From Streptomyces sp. ISL-43 (lineage in GTDB: Bacteria; Actinomycetota; Actinomycetes; Streptomycetales; Streptomycetaceae): a stretch of DNA of 52,131 nucleotides. The stretch spans positions 1-52,131 of the forward strand of contig NZ_JAGGOT010000005.1 of the NCBI RefSeq assembly GCF_018614195.1, given 5' to 3'. Positions 15,982 through 23,166 of this stretch are shown here, piece by piece; position 1 is the first letter of the stretch, and each line of letters opens with the position of its first letter. The notes under the pieces are model-generated. The model worked only from the letters and a program-made list of their open reading frames with translations. It was not told the origin of the DNA and searched no databases. The translations under genes and the position numbers were made by a program.

Positions 15982-16118
15982 CCCGGACCGTGTCCTCTGC
16001 CCCGCCCTGTAGGCCCTCGGCCCGGCCGGCCTTCGACCGGGTCGCAGGCGCGTCGCTCCCGCGGACCTGCGGGCAGTAGGGCGTCGAGGGCGGTTGGAAC
16101 ACGTCCGAGATCAGGCCG

Positions 16119-16244
16119 TCAGGGAGGGTCACCGGCCGGCCTTCCGAGGCCGCCAGTAGCGTCCGGGGCGAGCCATACCGCCTGCCAGAGCGAGCAGTCG
16201 TCGATCCTGGTCGCCACGGGCAGTCCGCACACCTCGCAGGCCAT
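16119..16244 (-). CDS. Possible 41-residue C-x2-C protein
   Basis: ATG 16244 opens a frame reading MACEVCGLPVATRIDDCSLW, then QAVWLAPDATGG and a stop 15 codons after CSLW. The CEVC pair and later Cys look like a partial zinc knuckle, and codon choice is GC3-rich. There is no clear ribosome site. It could be a real small protein or the remnant of a larger one. Confidence 0.25.
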   Translation of the reverse strand: MACEVCGLPVATRIDDCSLWQAVWLAPDATGGLGRPAGDPP

Positions 16245-16296
16245 GTCGGGGCCGTCGGCCCCGCTGGAGGACGCGCTTGCGGAGGAGCAGGAGTGT

Positions 16297-16345
16297 CCGG
16301 GCGGTGGGCGTTGCCCGCGGGGGTCGGGCCCTACCCACCGCCCGG
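16297..16345. terminator. Strong hairpin, terminator
   Basis: The 12-bp perfect arms CCGGGCGGTGGG (16297-16308) and CCCACCGCCCGG (16334-16345) lie 15 bp after the stop of the leftward antiporter gene. It probably ends that operon. Confidence 0.7.
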
Positions 16346-16359
16346 GGCTCCCGCCGCGC

Positions 16360-17616
16360 CTAGGAAAGGACCCCGGGCGTCAGCGGGAGCGGTTTGGGGG
16401 CGGGTTCCGCGCGGTCCAGCCGGTGCAGGAGGGGGCCGGTCATCGCGGTCGTCGCCAGGGCCATGCAGACCAGGACCAGGGCCAGCGGTGCGGTGAAGAC
16501 ACCGGTCGCCAGGGCCGCCTGGAGGACGATCAGTTCGGTGAGGCCGCGGGTGTTCATCAGTACGGCCACCTGCCGGGACTCGTGGGGCGTGATGCCGCCG
16601 GCCCGGGCTCCCAGGTAGCCGCCCGCGGTCTTGCCCGCGACCCCGAGGAACAGGGCCAGGGCGAAGAGCTGCCAGGAGGCCGAGGTGAGGCCCTCGCCGA
16701 AGACGGTGACGCCCGTGACGACGAAGAACACGGGAACCACTGCCTTCCCGACCCGGGTGACGGAGGCCACGGCGCCCGCCCAGGGGGAGCGTTCGTCCGT
16801 CGGTATCGCCAAGCCGACGACGGCGGCGCCCACGATCGCCGTCATCCCGAGGTGTTCCACACCGAGTGCGACGGCGATGGCCGTGACGCCCAGGGCAGCC
16901 GCCGCCGGGCGCGGAGCGCGCGCGCACCAGTCGCGGGCAGGAGCCGAGGACAGGACGCGTCGGATCGCCAGTGCGCACACGGCGGCGAAGGCGAGCGCGG
17001 TCAGGGACCGTACGAACCCGTCCATGCTGCCCGTGGAGAGGCACAGGGCCAGGGTCAGCAGCAGCCAGCCCAGCGTGTCGATGACGACGGCGGAGGTCAT
17101 GGTGAGGGCCCCGGCCGGAGAGTCGTGCATGTTCCGCGCGCTGATGATCCGTGCCATCACCGGCACGGCGCTGATGCTCAGGGAGACCGCGGTCATGAGG
17201 ACGAACGCGGCCGTGGGAGCCTGCCCGCGCACCTCGGCGCCTTCCTGCGTGATCACCCAGACGGCCAGCAGCGTGCCGCACAGCAGGGGCAGGAGCAGGG
17301 AGCCGGCCGTCACCCAGGCGACCGCCCGGCGCCCGGGGTTGACGGCTCCGCCGCGCAGGTGGTGGGCGAGGCCGACGAGGAAGAGGATCAGGCCGGCCTG
17401 GCCGACGGTCTTCAGGTCGGCGAGCACGGCGTGCGGCAGGGCCGCGTCGAAACCCGGGCGGCCCAGCAGGGCGAGGACGGCCGGGCCCGCGAGGAGGCCC
17501 GCGGTCATCTCCCCGATGACCTCGGGCTGGCGTAACCACCGGGCTGCGGCCCTCCCGGCCCGGGCGGCGACGAGCACGGCGGCGAGGACGCCCAGCAGGT
17601 GGACCGTGTGCGGCAT
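16360..17616 (-). CDS. CPA2-family cation/proton antiporter (Kef/Nap type)
   Basis: 418 residues with about twelve transmembrane helices and no signal peptide. The CPA2 signatures are WLRQPEVIGEMTAGLLAGPA near residue 27, and repeated helices with VSLSISAVPVMARIISARNM near 145-165 and FFVVTGV near 300. There is no C-terminal RCK/TrkA-N domain, so it is of the short type. It would exchange Na+ or K+ for protons at the membrane. It is the last gene of an operon with the ABC pair (42-nt gap, GAAAGG ribosome site). Such antiporters are common in actinomycete peptide clusters, so a self-protection role is possible. Confidence 0.85.
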   Translation of the reverse strand: MPHTVHLLGVLAAVLVAARAGRAAARWLRQPEVIGEMTAGLLAGPAVLALLGRPGFDAALPHAVLADLKTVGQAGLILFLVGLAHHLRGGAVNPGRRAVAWVTAGSLLLPLLCGTLLAVWVITQEGAEVRGQAPTAAFVLMTAVSLSISAVPVMARIISARNMHDSPAGALTMTSAVVIDTLGWLLLTLALCLSTGSMDGFVRSLTALAFAAVCALAIRRVLSSAPARDWCARAPRPAAAALGVTAIAVALGVEHLGMTAIVGAAVVGLAIPTDERSPWAGAVASVTRVGKAVVPVFFVVTGVTVFGEGLTSASWQLFALALFLGVAGKTAGGYLGARAGGITPHESRQVAVLMNTRGLTELIVLQAALATGVFTAPLALVLVCMALATTAMTGPLLHRLDRAEPAPKPLPLTPGVLS

Positions 17617-17658
17617 GTCGGGAACCTTTCTCGGGGAAGGGTGGGGCGCGGGTCGGGG

Positions 17659-18837
17659 TCAGGCGGCCAGGGCCTGGCGCCAGCGCACGGTCGCGCCGAT
17701 CTTGAGGACGGAGGCCTGGTAGATCCGCGAGGCGAGCCACATGCAGGCGGCCGCGGCCAGGAGCATCACCGTGGCGGCGAGGAGCTGTTCGAGGGGCGAG
17801 ACGGCGCCGACGCTCGCCTTCAGGGGCATCAGGACCCCGGAGAAGGGGGGCAGGTACTGGACGACTTCGACCCACGGCGCACTCAGGTCGTTGGCGGCGA
17901 CGGCGGCGACGCCCACGGGGAGCAGGGCCAGGATCATGACCGGCATCAGGACGGACTGGAGGTCCTCCGGTCGGGAGACCAGGGATCCGGCGGCGGCGAA
18001 CAGGCCGGCGAAGAGCGCGAAGGAGAGCAGGAACCACACCAGCAGGGAGAGCACGGCGCCGGCCCCCGGCACCACCCCGCTGCCGCCGCCCGCGGCGGCC
18101 CTCGCGCCGACCAGCGCGCCGACCAGGACGAGGATCTGGAGCACGGCCGCCGTACCGATGCCGGCGACCTTGCCGGCCATCAGACGCAGGGGGGTCAGGG
18201 TGGCGAGGAGGACCTCGACGATGCGGGTGGACTTCTCCTCCACCACGCCTTGGGCGATGAGCGAGCCCTGGCCGACGATCTGCATGAACAGGATGATCAC
18301 CAGGCTGACGGCGGCGCCGAGTTGTTTCCCGTCCACGCCGTCCCCGATGGTCTCGACCCGCGGCGCGGCCGTGGAGAGCTGCCGGGTGAGGCGGTCCCGG
18401 TCGACGCCCTGGTCCTGGTAGGCCTGGTTCAGCGCCCAGGTCCGGCCGAGGGCCGCGGCCGCGTCACGGGCCTGCTGGTCGCCGTCGCCGCGGACCAGGA
18501 GCGTGACGCGCCCGTCCTCGATGACGACGGCCGCGTCGGTGTCCTCGTCGGCCGTGGCGGTGCGGGCCTGCGCGATGCCGGAGCAGGCGCGCATGCGGAC
18601 CCCCTCGGGCGGCGTGCCGAACTCGGCGGTGTCCGCGCCGCACACGGCGACCTGGAGGGTCTTGGGAGATCCCATGGAGGAGAGGCCCATGATGATGGCG
18701 ACCACGGCCACCGTCATGATCAGCATCCCGGCGAAGTAGCCCTTGGAGGAGAGGCGGGCGGTGACCTCGCGCTGGTAGACGAGGCCGATGTCGCGCAGCG
18801 CGGAGGAGCGGGGGCGGGGGGCGGGCGTGGTCGTCAT
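17659..18837 (-). CDS. ABC-2 type transporter permease (NatB-like)
   Basis: 392 residues from ATG 18837, overlapping the ATPase stop by 4 nt. The N-terminal helix GYFAGMLIMTVAVVAIIMGL is followed by a large extracytoplasmic domain (about residues 50-170). Then come five or six helices, including AAVSLVIILFMQIVGQGSLI, EEKSTRIVEVLLATLTPLRL and AGKVAGIGTAAVLQILVLVG. This is the NatB/YhaP topology, found in exporters of Na+, peptides or antibiotics. With the ATPase it forms one transporter; immunity to or export of the RiPP product is possible because the cluster lies beside it. Confidence 0.88.
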   Translation of the reverse strand: MTTTPAPRPRSSALRDIGLVYQREVTARLSSKGYFAGMLIMTVAVVAIIMGLSSMGSPKTLQVAVCGADTAEFGTPPEGVRMRACSGIAQARTATADEDTDAAVVIEDGRVTLLVRGDGDQQARDAAAALGRTWALNQAYQDQGVDRDRLTRQLSTAAPRVETIGDGVDGKQLGAAVSLVIILFMQIVGQGSLIAQGVVEEKSTRIVEVLLATLTPLRLMAGKVAGIGTAAVLQILVLVGALVGARAAAGGGSGVVPGAGAVLSLLVWFLLSFALFAGLFAAAGSLVSRPEDLQSVLMPVMILALLPVGVAAVAANDLSAPWVEVVQYLPPFSGVLMPLKASVGAVSPLEQLLAATVMLLAAAACMWLASRIYQASVLKIGATVRWRQALAA

Positions 18838-19754
18838 CGGACGGCACCTTCGGCAGGCTCGGCGGGCTCGATCAGATCGCGGAACATCTCGGTGAGGGTG
18901 GGGCGCTGCCAGGCCATGCGGCGTACGCGGCCCTGGTCGACGGCGGCCCTCAGCAGGTCGTTCTCGTCGTGTCCGGCGGCGAGTTCGACGAGGATCCCGT
19001 CCTCGTGCGCTTCGTACGCGGCCACGGCGGCGCAGCGGTCCGGCCAGTCGGCGCGGGCTCCGTCGACCTGGAGGAAGAGGCGGGCGGGGCCGGCCGAGTG
19101 CAGGACGTCGAGGCTGCCGCAGGCGGCGAGCCTGCCCTCCCGGACGACGCCGACGCGGTCGCACAACCGCTCGACCAGGTCGAGCTGGTGGCTGGAGAAG
19201 AGGACGGGCGCGCCGTCGGCGGCCTTTTCCTTGATGACCTGGGCCATGTCCTGGACGGCGAGGGGGTCGAGCCCGGAGAAGGGCTCGTCGAGGATGAGGA
19301 CGTCGGGGTCGTGCACGAGGGCCGCGGCCAGTTGGACGCGCTGGCGGTTGCCGAGGCTGAGCGCGTCGATCGCCGAGTCGCGGCGCTCGGAGAGGTGCAG
19401 GCGCTCGGTCCAGCGCAGCATCGCCGCGCGGGCGTCCTTCGTGCTCAGGCCGTGCAGTCGGCCCAGGTAGACCAGGTGCTTGGCGACGGTCATCTTCGGG
19501 TAGAGGCCGCGTTCTTCCGGCATGTAGCCGAAGCGGGCGCTGGTGTGGACGTCCACGGGCGCGCCTCCGTAGCGGACGTCTCCCTCGTCGGCCCGCAGGA
19601 CGCCGACGGCGATGCGCATGGTGGTGGTCTTGCCGGCTCCGTTGCTGCCGACGAAGCCGAAGATCTCGCCGGGCGGCACGGTGAAGGAGAGCGAGTCGAG
19701 GGCCAAGCGCTCGCCGTAGCGCTTGGAGAGCGCGTTGATCTCCAGGGTTTTCAC
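18834..19754 (-). CDS. ABC transporter ATP-binding protein (NatA-like)
   Basis: 306 residues. Walker A is GSNGAGKTTTMRIA near residue 38. The Q-loop region is FGYMPEERGLYPKM, the signature region LSLGNRQRVQLAAALVHDP is slightly unusual (SLGNRQ), Walker B is VLILDEPFSGLDP, and the switch His is in SSHQLDLVERL. The C-terminal DUF4162-like extension is typical of NatA/YhaQ exporters. It leads the leftward operon with permease and antiporter. Its 74-bp upstream gap is shared with the divergent membrane protein/regulator pair (start 19829), which may regulate it. Confidence 0.92.
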   Translation of the reverse strand: MKTLEINALSKRYGERLALDSLSFTVPPGEIFGFVGSNGAGKTTTMRIAVGVLRADEGDVRYGGAPVDVHTSARFGYMPEERGLYPKMTVAKHLVYLGRLHGLSTKDARAAMLRWTERLHLSERRDSAIDALSLGNRQRVQLAAALVHDPDVLILDEPFSGLDPLAVQDMAQVIKEKAADGAPVLFSSHQLDLVERLCDRVGVVREGRLAACGSLDVLHSAGPARLFLQVDGARADWPDRCAAVAAYEAHEDGILVELAAGHDENDLLRAAVDQGRVRRMAWQRPTLTEMFRDLIEPAEPAEGAVR

Positions 19755-19828
19755 GTCCGGATCTCTCTTCCTGGCTGGGGTGTTGCCCAGGAAGCTACTA
19801 CTTGAAAATCAGGAAAGTACATGCCAAC

Positions 19829-20254
19829 ATGGCAAACATGGATGCAGAACATGCCCGCAACGCCCTCGAAGAGGCCCGCCAGTCCTACGACGCCTCCGTG
19901 CAGCTGAGGTTGCCCGGCTGGGCCCCGCCCGTCTGCGCCGTCCTCGTGGGCGGCGCCATCGCTCTCGCCGGCTCCAGCCCCGAGCCCGGCTGGTTAAAGC
20001 TCCTCAGCGTCGCGGGGGGAGTCCTCTGCGCGCTGGCGGCGGCCGGACTGGTCCTGCGGATCCGGGCCCGTCAAGGCGTCGTCGGCCTGCGTGGACCGGC
20101 CCGCGAGCGGTGGCGGACCGTGGGTCTCAGCTGCGTGACCATCGTCGTCTGCGCGCTGGCCTCTTCCCCGAACACCCGCTGGATCTACGCCGGGCTGGGC
20201 GTCGTCGTCGGCGCCTACACCTGGGTGGCACTACAGAGAAAGGTCCGCGCATGA
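19829..20254 (+). CDS. Small membrane protein coupled to a winged-helix regulator
   Basis: 141 residues from ATG 19829 (a second ATG at 19838). A short amphipathic N-terminus (DAEHARNALEEARQSYDASV) precedes four hydrophobic helices: WAPPVCAVLVGGAIALAGS, LKLLSVAGGVLCALAAAGLV, TVGLSCVTIVVCALASS and WIYAGLGVVVGAYTW. No catalytic motif is present. Codon 56 is TTA (19994-19996), implying bldA dependence. The stop overlaps the start of the next gene by 4 nt. Membrane protein plus winged-helix pairs next to ABC exporters are frequent in Streptomyces and usually regulate the exporter. Confidence 0.8.
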   Translation: MANMDAEHARNALEEARQSYDASVQLRLPGWAPPVCAVLVGGAIALAGSSPEPGWLKLLSVAGGVLCALAAAGLVLRIRARQGVVGLRGPARERWRTVGLSCVTIVVCALASSPNTRWIYAGLGVVVGAYTWVALQRKVRA

Positions 20255-20556
20255 CGGACGAGGACGAATTGGACGACGCCTTCCGCACGGCCAACCGCCT
20301 GCGGATGTCGGCCTTCCTGTCCGGCTGTGACGAGGCGGAGTTCCGCGCGGTACAGGAGTACTGCGCCCTCTCCCCGTCGAACCTGTCGAAGAACGTCGCA
20401 GCCCTGGAGGAACTCGGCTACCTCGCGGTGCGCAAGGGCCACGTGGGCAAGACCCCCCGCACCTGGCTCTCCCTCACCGACCGCGGCCGCAGCGCCCTGG
20501 CGGGGCACCTGACCGCCCTGCGCAACATCGCGGAGACAGCCGCGCGCCACGCCTGA
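20251..20556 (+). CDS. Winged-helix transcriptional regulator
   Basis: 101 residues, starting in an ATGA overlap with the membrane protein. It has the single-domain winged helix of the PadR/MarR-like group: NRLRMSAFLSGCDEAEFRAV, the recognition region YCALSPSNLSKNVAALEELG and a wing (YLAVRKGHVGKTPRTWLSLT). The closing helix is SALAGHLTALRNIAETAA. It probably controls the divergent ABC operon and/or the neighbouring peptide genes (inference). A terminator hairpin follows at 20574. Confidence 0.85.
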   Translation: MTDEDELDDAFRTANRLRMSAFLSGCDEAEFRAVQEYCALSPSNLSKNVAALEELGYLAVRKGHVGKTPRTWLSLTDRGRSALAGHLTALRNIAETAARHA

Positions 20557-20573
20557 GGCAGAGCCGCGCGACC

Positions 20574-20614
20574 GGGGCGCCCGGCCCACCGCGAGCGGTG
20601 GGTGACGGCGCCCC
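20574..20614. terminator. Bidirectional terminator between the regulator and precursor peptide genes
   Basis: The outer 8-bp arms GGGGCGCC/GGCGCCCC (20574-20581, 20607-20614) enclose an inner hairpin CCCACCGC-GA-GCGGTGGG (20585-20602). It lies between two convergent genes. Confidence 0.75.
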
Positions 20615-20632
20615 GTGCGCATCGGACACCGT

Positions 20633-20788
20633 TCAGCAGGCGATGTCGTACGTCTTCGCCGAGGCGACGAACGACGCGACCGTCAAGGAGACGATCTCGA
20701 TCGTGGCCGGCGCGCCGTCCAGCGCGTCGGCGGCGAACTCCTCCGCGTCGGTGTACGCGGCGTAACCGGCGATCAGCTTCTCGTTCAT
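20633..20788 (-). CDS. RiPP (class V lanthipeptide-like) precursor peptide 1
   Basis: 51 residues, with a strong GGAAGGAAC ribosome site. The leader MNEKLIAGYAAYTDAEEF is shared with two neighbouring peptides. After LDG, a conserved APATIE probably begins the core, which runs IVSLTVASFVASAKTYDIAC. The only Cys is the last residue and Thr46 sits five residues before it (T-x4-C), as in AviMeCys-forming peptides such as thioviridamide. Decarboxylation of the Cys by the cluster LanD-type protein and dehydration of Thr would give that ring. Remaining Ser/Thr could become Dha/Dhb or, after reduction, D-amino acids. The leader/core boundary is inferred. Confidence 0.85.
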   Translation of the reverse strand: MNEKLIAGYAAYTDAEEFAADALDGAPATIEIVSLTVASFVASAKTYDIAC

Positions 20789-20808
20789 GAGGTTCCTTCC
20801 TTGGGCGG

Positions 20809-20847
20809 GGAAGAGCCGCGACCTCCGAGGTGGCTGCCGGCTCTTCC
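20809..20847. terminator. Hairpin between precursor genes 2 and 1
   Basis: GGAAGAGCCG (20809-20818) pairs with CGGCTCTTCC (20838-20847), with an internal ACCTC/GAGGT stem. It may attenuate read-through or stabilise the upstream peptide mRNA. Confidence 0.55.
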
Positions 20848-20887
20848 GTACGGTCGTCTCAGGCGAGCGGCCCCGCGGCCGCCGCAC

Positions 20888-21043
20888 TCAGCACTTGATG
20901 TCGTAGGTCTCCGCGGAGGCGACGAACGACGCGACGGTGAGGGAGATGATCTCGATCGTGGCCGGCGCGCTGTCGAGCACGTTGGCGGCGAACTCGTCGG
21001 CGTTGGTGTAGGCGGCGTAACCGGCGATCAGCTTCTCGTTCAT
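20888..21043 (-). CDS. RiPP precursor peptide 2
   Basis: 51 residues, nearly identical to precursor 1. The leader is MNEKLIAGYAAYTNADEF, then AANVLDS, APATIE and a core ending SFVASAETYDIKC. Differences from peptide 1 in the presumed core are few (I/V, E/K, K/A), so it probably gives a close congener. The T-x4-C ending and single Cys are conserved. GAGAGGCAG precedes the ATG. Gene duplication is the likely origin. A hairpin lies between it and peptide 1. Confidence 0.85.
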   Translation of the reverse strand: MNEKLIAGYAAYTNADEFAANVLDSAPATIEIISLTVASFVASAETYDIKC

Positions 21044-21356
21044 GGGAACTGCCTCTCTCGAAACGTGGACCGAAGGGCCGGGATTTCGTCGGCCGCTCCG
21101 TCTGACGAGGTGAAATCTGGCACGCGCCGCGCGGGCTGTCGACGACCCTTCGGCAGCGACGTTTAGCCGGGAACCGGCCCTATCTGCGGGAACCGGCGGA
21201 CATCGGCAAGCTGGGGCATTGCTTGGAAAGGACCTCAAAACGCCGCGGTGCGGTTCCCCTGGACCGGGGAACCGCACCGTGTGGTGACACCAGCGGACAC
21301 GGGAGGGAGGTCTCCCGCCGGGCCGCCGCGTCGAAGAAGCCGGACGAGTGCCGGAT
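21044..21356. other. Gap between precursor genes 3 and 2, with a perfect hairpin
   Basis: No gene. The notable element is the hairpin at 21246-21279. The rest is leader/promoter sequence for the peptide 2 gene. Confidence 0.5.
21246..21279. terminator. Perfect 14-bp hairpin after precursor 3
   Basis: CGGTGCGGTTCCCC (21246-21259) and its complement (21266-21279) surround a 6-nt loop. It lies downstream of peptide 3 on the minus strand. It likely ends or attenuates that transcript. Confidence 0.7.
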
Positions 21357-21521
21357 TCAGCAGCCGACGTCGAAGGTGGCCGCGACGCTGGCACCCACGG
21401 AAGCGGCGGAGACGACCCAGCTCACGGTCTCGATGGTGGCCGGCGCGTCGCCCAGGGTGGTCGAGCCGAACTCGTCGGCGTCGGTGTAGGCGGCGTAACC
21501 GGCGATGAGCTTCTCGTTCAT
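21357..21521 (-). CDS. RiPP precursor peptide 3 (divergent core)
   Basis: 54 residues. The leader is almost the same as in peptides 1 and 2 (MNEKLIAGYAAYTDADEF), but the core differs: APATIETVSWVVSAASVGAS, then VAATFDVGC. T-x4-C is conserved with Thr49 and Cys54. This is the only peptide of the three with a core Trp (Trp35) and a Phe after the ring Thr instead of Tyr. It could be the preferred substrate of the halogenase-like enzyme or a second component with different activity (inference). It is nearest to the modification genes. Confidence 0.85.
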   Translation of the reverse strand: MNEKLIAGYAAYTDADEFGSTTLGDAPATIETVSWVVSAASVGASVAATFDVGC

Positions 21522-21809
21522 GAGAATGACCTCTCTAGCGATCTGAAACCGTGGCCCGAAGGCTTTCCGGCTTTCTTCTGACAAAGAGAAATCTGCCACA
21601 TCCTCGGAGGGCTGTCGACGCTTTGAAATTTGACCCGTTTAACCAGAATCACGGCTGACCTGCGAGAATGCGGCAGGAACTCAATATTGCGGATCCGCAG
21701 GCCTGTCCGGACCTCCATGACTTCCCTGACTTCCCTGAACGCAAAATGGTGCGGCTCTCCGGCAATTACCGGAAAACCGCACCATCGGCAGCGAAATACA
21801 GTGCCGGCC
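21522..21809. other. Leader region between the halogenase-like gene and the precursor genes
   Basis: 288 bp without a gene. It contains the hairpin at 21746-21785 and AT-richer sequence (about 21600-21700), probably a separate promoter for the precursor genes. Confidence 0.45.
21746..21785. terminator. Terminator/attenuator after the halogenase-like gene
   Basis: 17-bp arms (21746-21762 and 21769-21785) match at 15 positions, around a 6-nt loop CAATTA. It lies between the modification genes and the precursor genes. It could separate low enzyme expression from high peptide expression. Confidence 0.7.
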
Positions 21810-23117
21810 TCAGACCGTGGCGGCAGCCGCCTCCGCCTCCATACGGGCCTTCGCCTGCTCCGTCCGCTCCGTCATGACCTCCACGAGGCCCTCCATGCCC
21901 ATGGGGTCGAAGTCCACCAGGTCGGCCACGGCCCCGATGCCGGAGATCAGCGCGATGAAGCCGACCCGCGAGGACGTGGTGTACATCTGCGTGACCTCCT
22001 GGGCCCGCTCCATGTACTCCTCCCTCAACCGGTTGGGGTCCATGAAGAAGCGCACGTACGTGAGGATGTCCTTGAACAACTGCCGGTAGACGCCGTCGAA
22101 GCGCTGGAGGGCGTGCGCGGCGTGCGCGGGGTCGGCCAGCGCCACGTTCAGCGCGCGCGCCGCGAGCCACGCACCCGAACTGCCGAGCCAGACCCCGGAG
22201 GAGAACAGCGGGTCGACGAAGGCGGCCGCGTCACCGACCGCGACCCAGCCCGGCCCGTGGAAGGTGTCGCTGAGGTGCGACCAGTCGCGCGCGGTGCTCA
22301 GCTCCGCCTGCGTGTCGGCGGCGTTCACCATGGTCTTGGCGATGTTGCTGGCGGCCAGGCCCCGCAGGTAGATGTCCCGCTGGCTCAGCCCCTCGCGGAG
22401 CAGCTCCGTCAGCTGCTCCGCCGGCAGCACGAGCCCCATGCTCAGCTTGTCCTTGGACAGCGGGATGGCCCACATCCACCCCCCGCCCTCGATCGCCTCG
22501 CACAGGATGTCGTCGCCGTGCTCGATGGGTGTGAACGTGTCGTAGTAGCCCCAGATCGCCACGTTGCGCAGGTCGTCCTGCCACTGGGTCTCCGTGGTCC
22601 GGCGGGCGACGACGCGCGACTGCCCCGAGGCGTCGACCACGTAGCGGCTGTCGACCTGGTACCGCTCCCCGGCGTGCGTGTACACCAGGCCGGTCACCGC
22701 ACCCGAGTCGGCGACGAGCACCTCGGTGACGTGCGCCTCCTCCAGGACGGTCGCGCCCAGCGTGCGGGCGTTGTCCAGCATCAGCTCGTCGAGCTCGCTG
22801 CGGGTGACGTGCCAGGCGTGGCTGTAGACGCTGCCGGTGGAGGAGAAGTCGCTGCGCCACGGCTGCGGGTCCTTGCCCCAGCGCAGGGAGATCCCGGACT
22901 TGTGCTGGAAGCGCCGGTCCAGCTCCTCCACCAGGCCGAGTTCCTCCATCAGCGGGGTCATGCCGGTGACCAGCGACTCCCCGATGTGGTAGCGGGGGAA
23001 CTTCTCCCGCTCCAGGATGAGCACCCGGTGTCCGGACCGGGCGAGGAGCCCGCCGACCGTCGAACCGGCCGGTCCGCCGCCCACCACGACCACGTCGTAG
23101 CTCTGGATGTCAGTCAT
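21810..23117 (-). CDS. Flavin-dependent halogenase-like monooxygenase
   Basis: 435 residues from ATG 23117. The FAD-binding GxGxxG is in VVVVGGGPAGSTVGGLLARS (residues 8-27), and EKFPRYHIGESL follows. The halogenase signature W-x-W-x-I-P is present as GGWMWAIPLSKDKL. A Lys in FQHKSGISLRWGKDPQPW matches the catalytic Lys region of phenol/pyrrole halogenases. GDAAAFVDPLFSSGVWLGS completes the fold. It could chlorinate Trp, Tyr or another aromatic residue of the peptide, as MibH does for the lantibiotic NAI-107; oxidation without halogenation is the alternative. It follows the lyase gene by 49 nt in the leftward operon. Confidence 0.85.
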   Translation of the reverse strand: MTDIQSYDVVVVGGGPAGSTVGGLLARSGHRVLILEREKFPRYHIGESLVTGMTPLMEELGLVEELDRRFQHKSGISLRWGKDPQPWRSDFSSTGSVYSHAWHVTRSELDELMLDNARTLGATVLEEAHVTEVLVADSGAVTGLVYTHAGERYQVDSRYVVDASGQSRVVARRTTETQWQDDLRNVAIWGYYDTFTPIEHGDDILCEAIEGGGWMWAIPLSKDKLSMGLVLPAEQLTELLREGLSQRDIYLRGLAASNIAKTMVNAADTQAELSTARDWSHLSDTFHGPGWVAVGDAAAFVDPLFSSGVWLGSSGAWLAARALNVALADPAHAAHALQRFDGVYRQLFKDILTYVRFFMDPNRLREEYMERAQEVTQMYTTSSRVGFIALISGIGAVADLVDFDPMGMEGLVEVMTERTEQAKARMEAEAAAATV

Positions 23118-23166
23118 GTGCGAAGTCCCTTCCAGGGATCTGTCTCGGTGGTCGATCCGGTCCGGT

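Larger units (their letters stand above)
15982..16359. other. Intergenic region between HTH gene and antiporter gene
   Basis: It holds one weak small reverse-strand frame (16119-16244) and a strong hairpin (16297-16345). Nothing else is recognisable. Confidence 0.5.

Noticed and set aside
20633..21521. Linaridin or thioamitide classification of the peptides
   Set aside because: No CypL/CypH-type linaridin genes and no YcaO/TfuA; the kinase plus HopA1-like pair with M16 and LLM genes fits class V lanthipeptides better.
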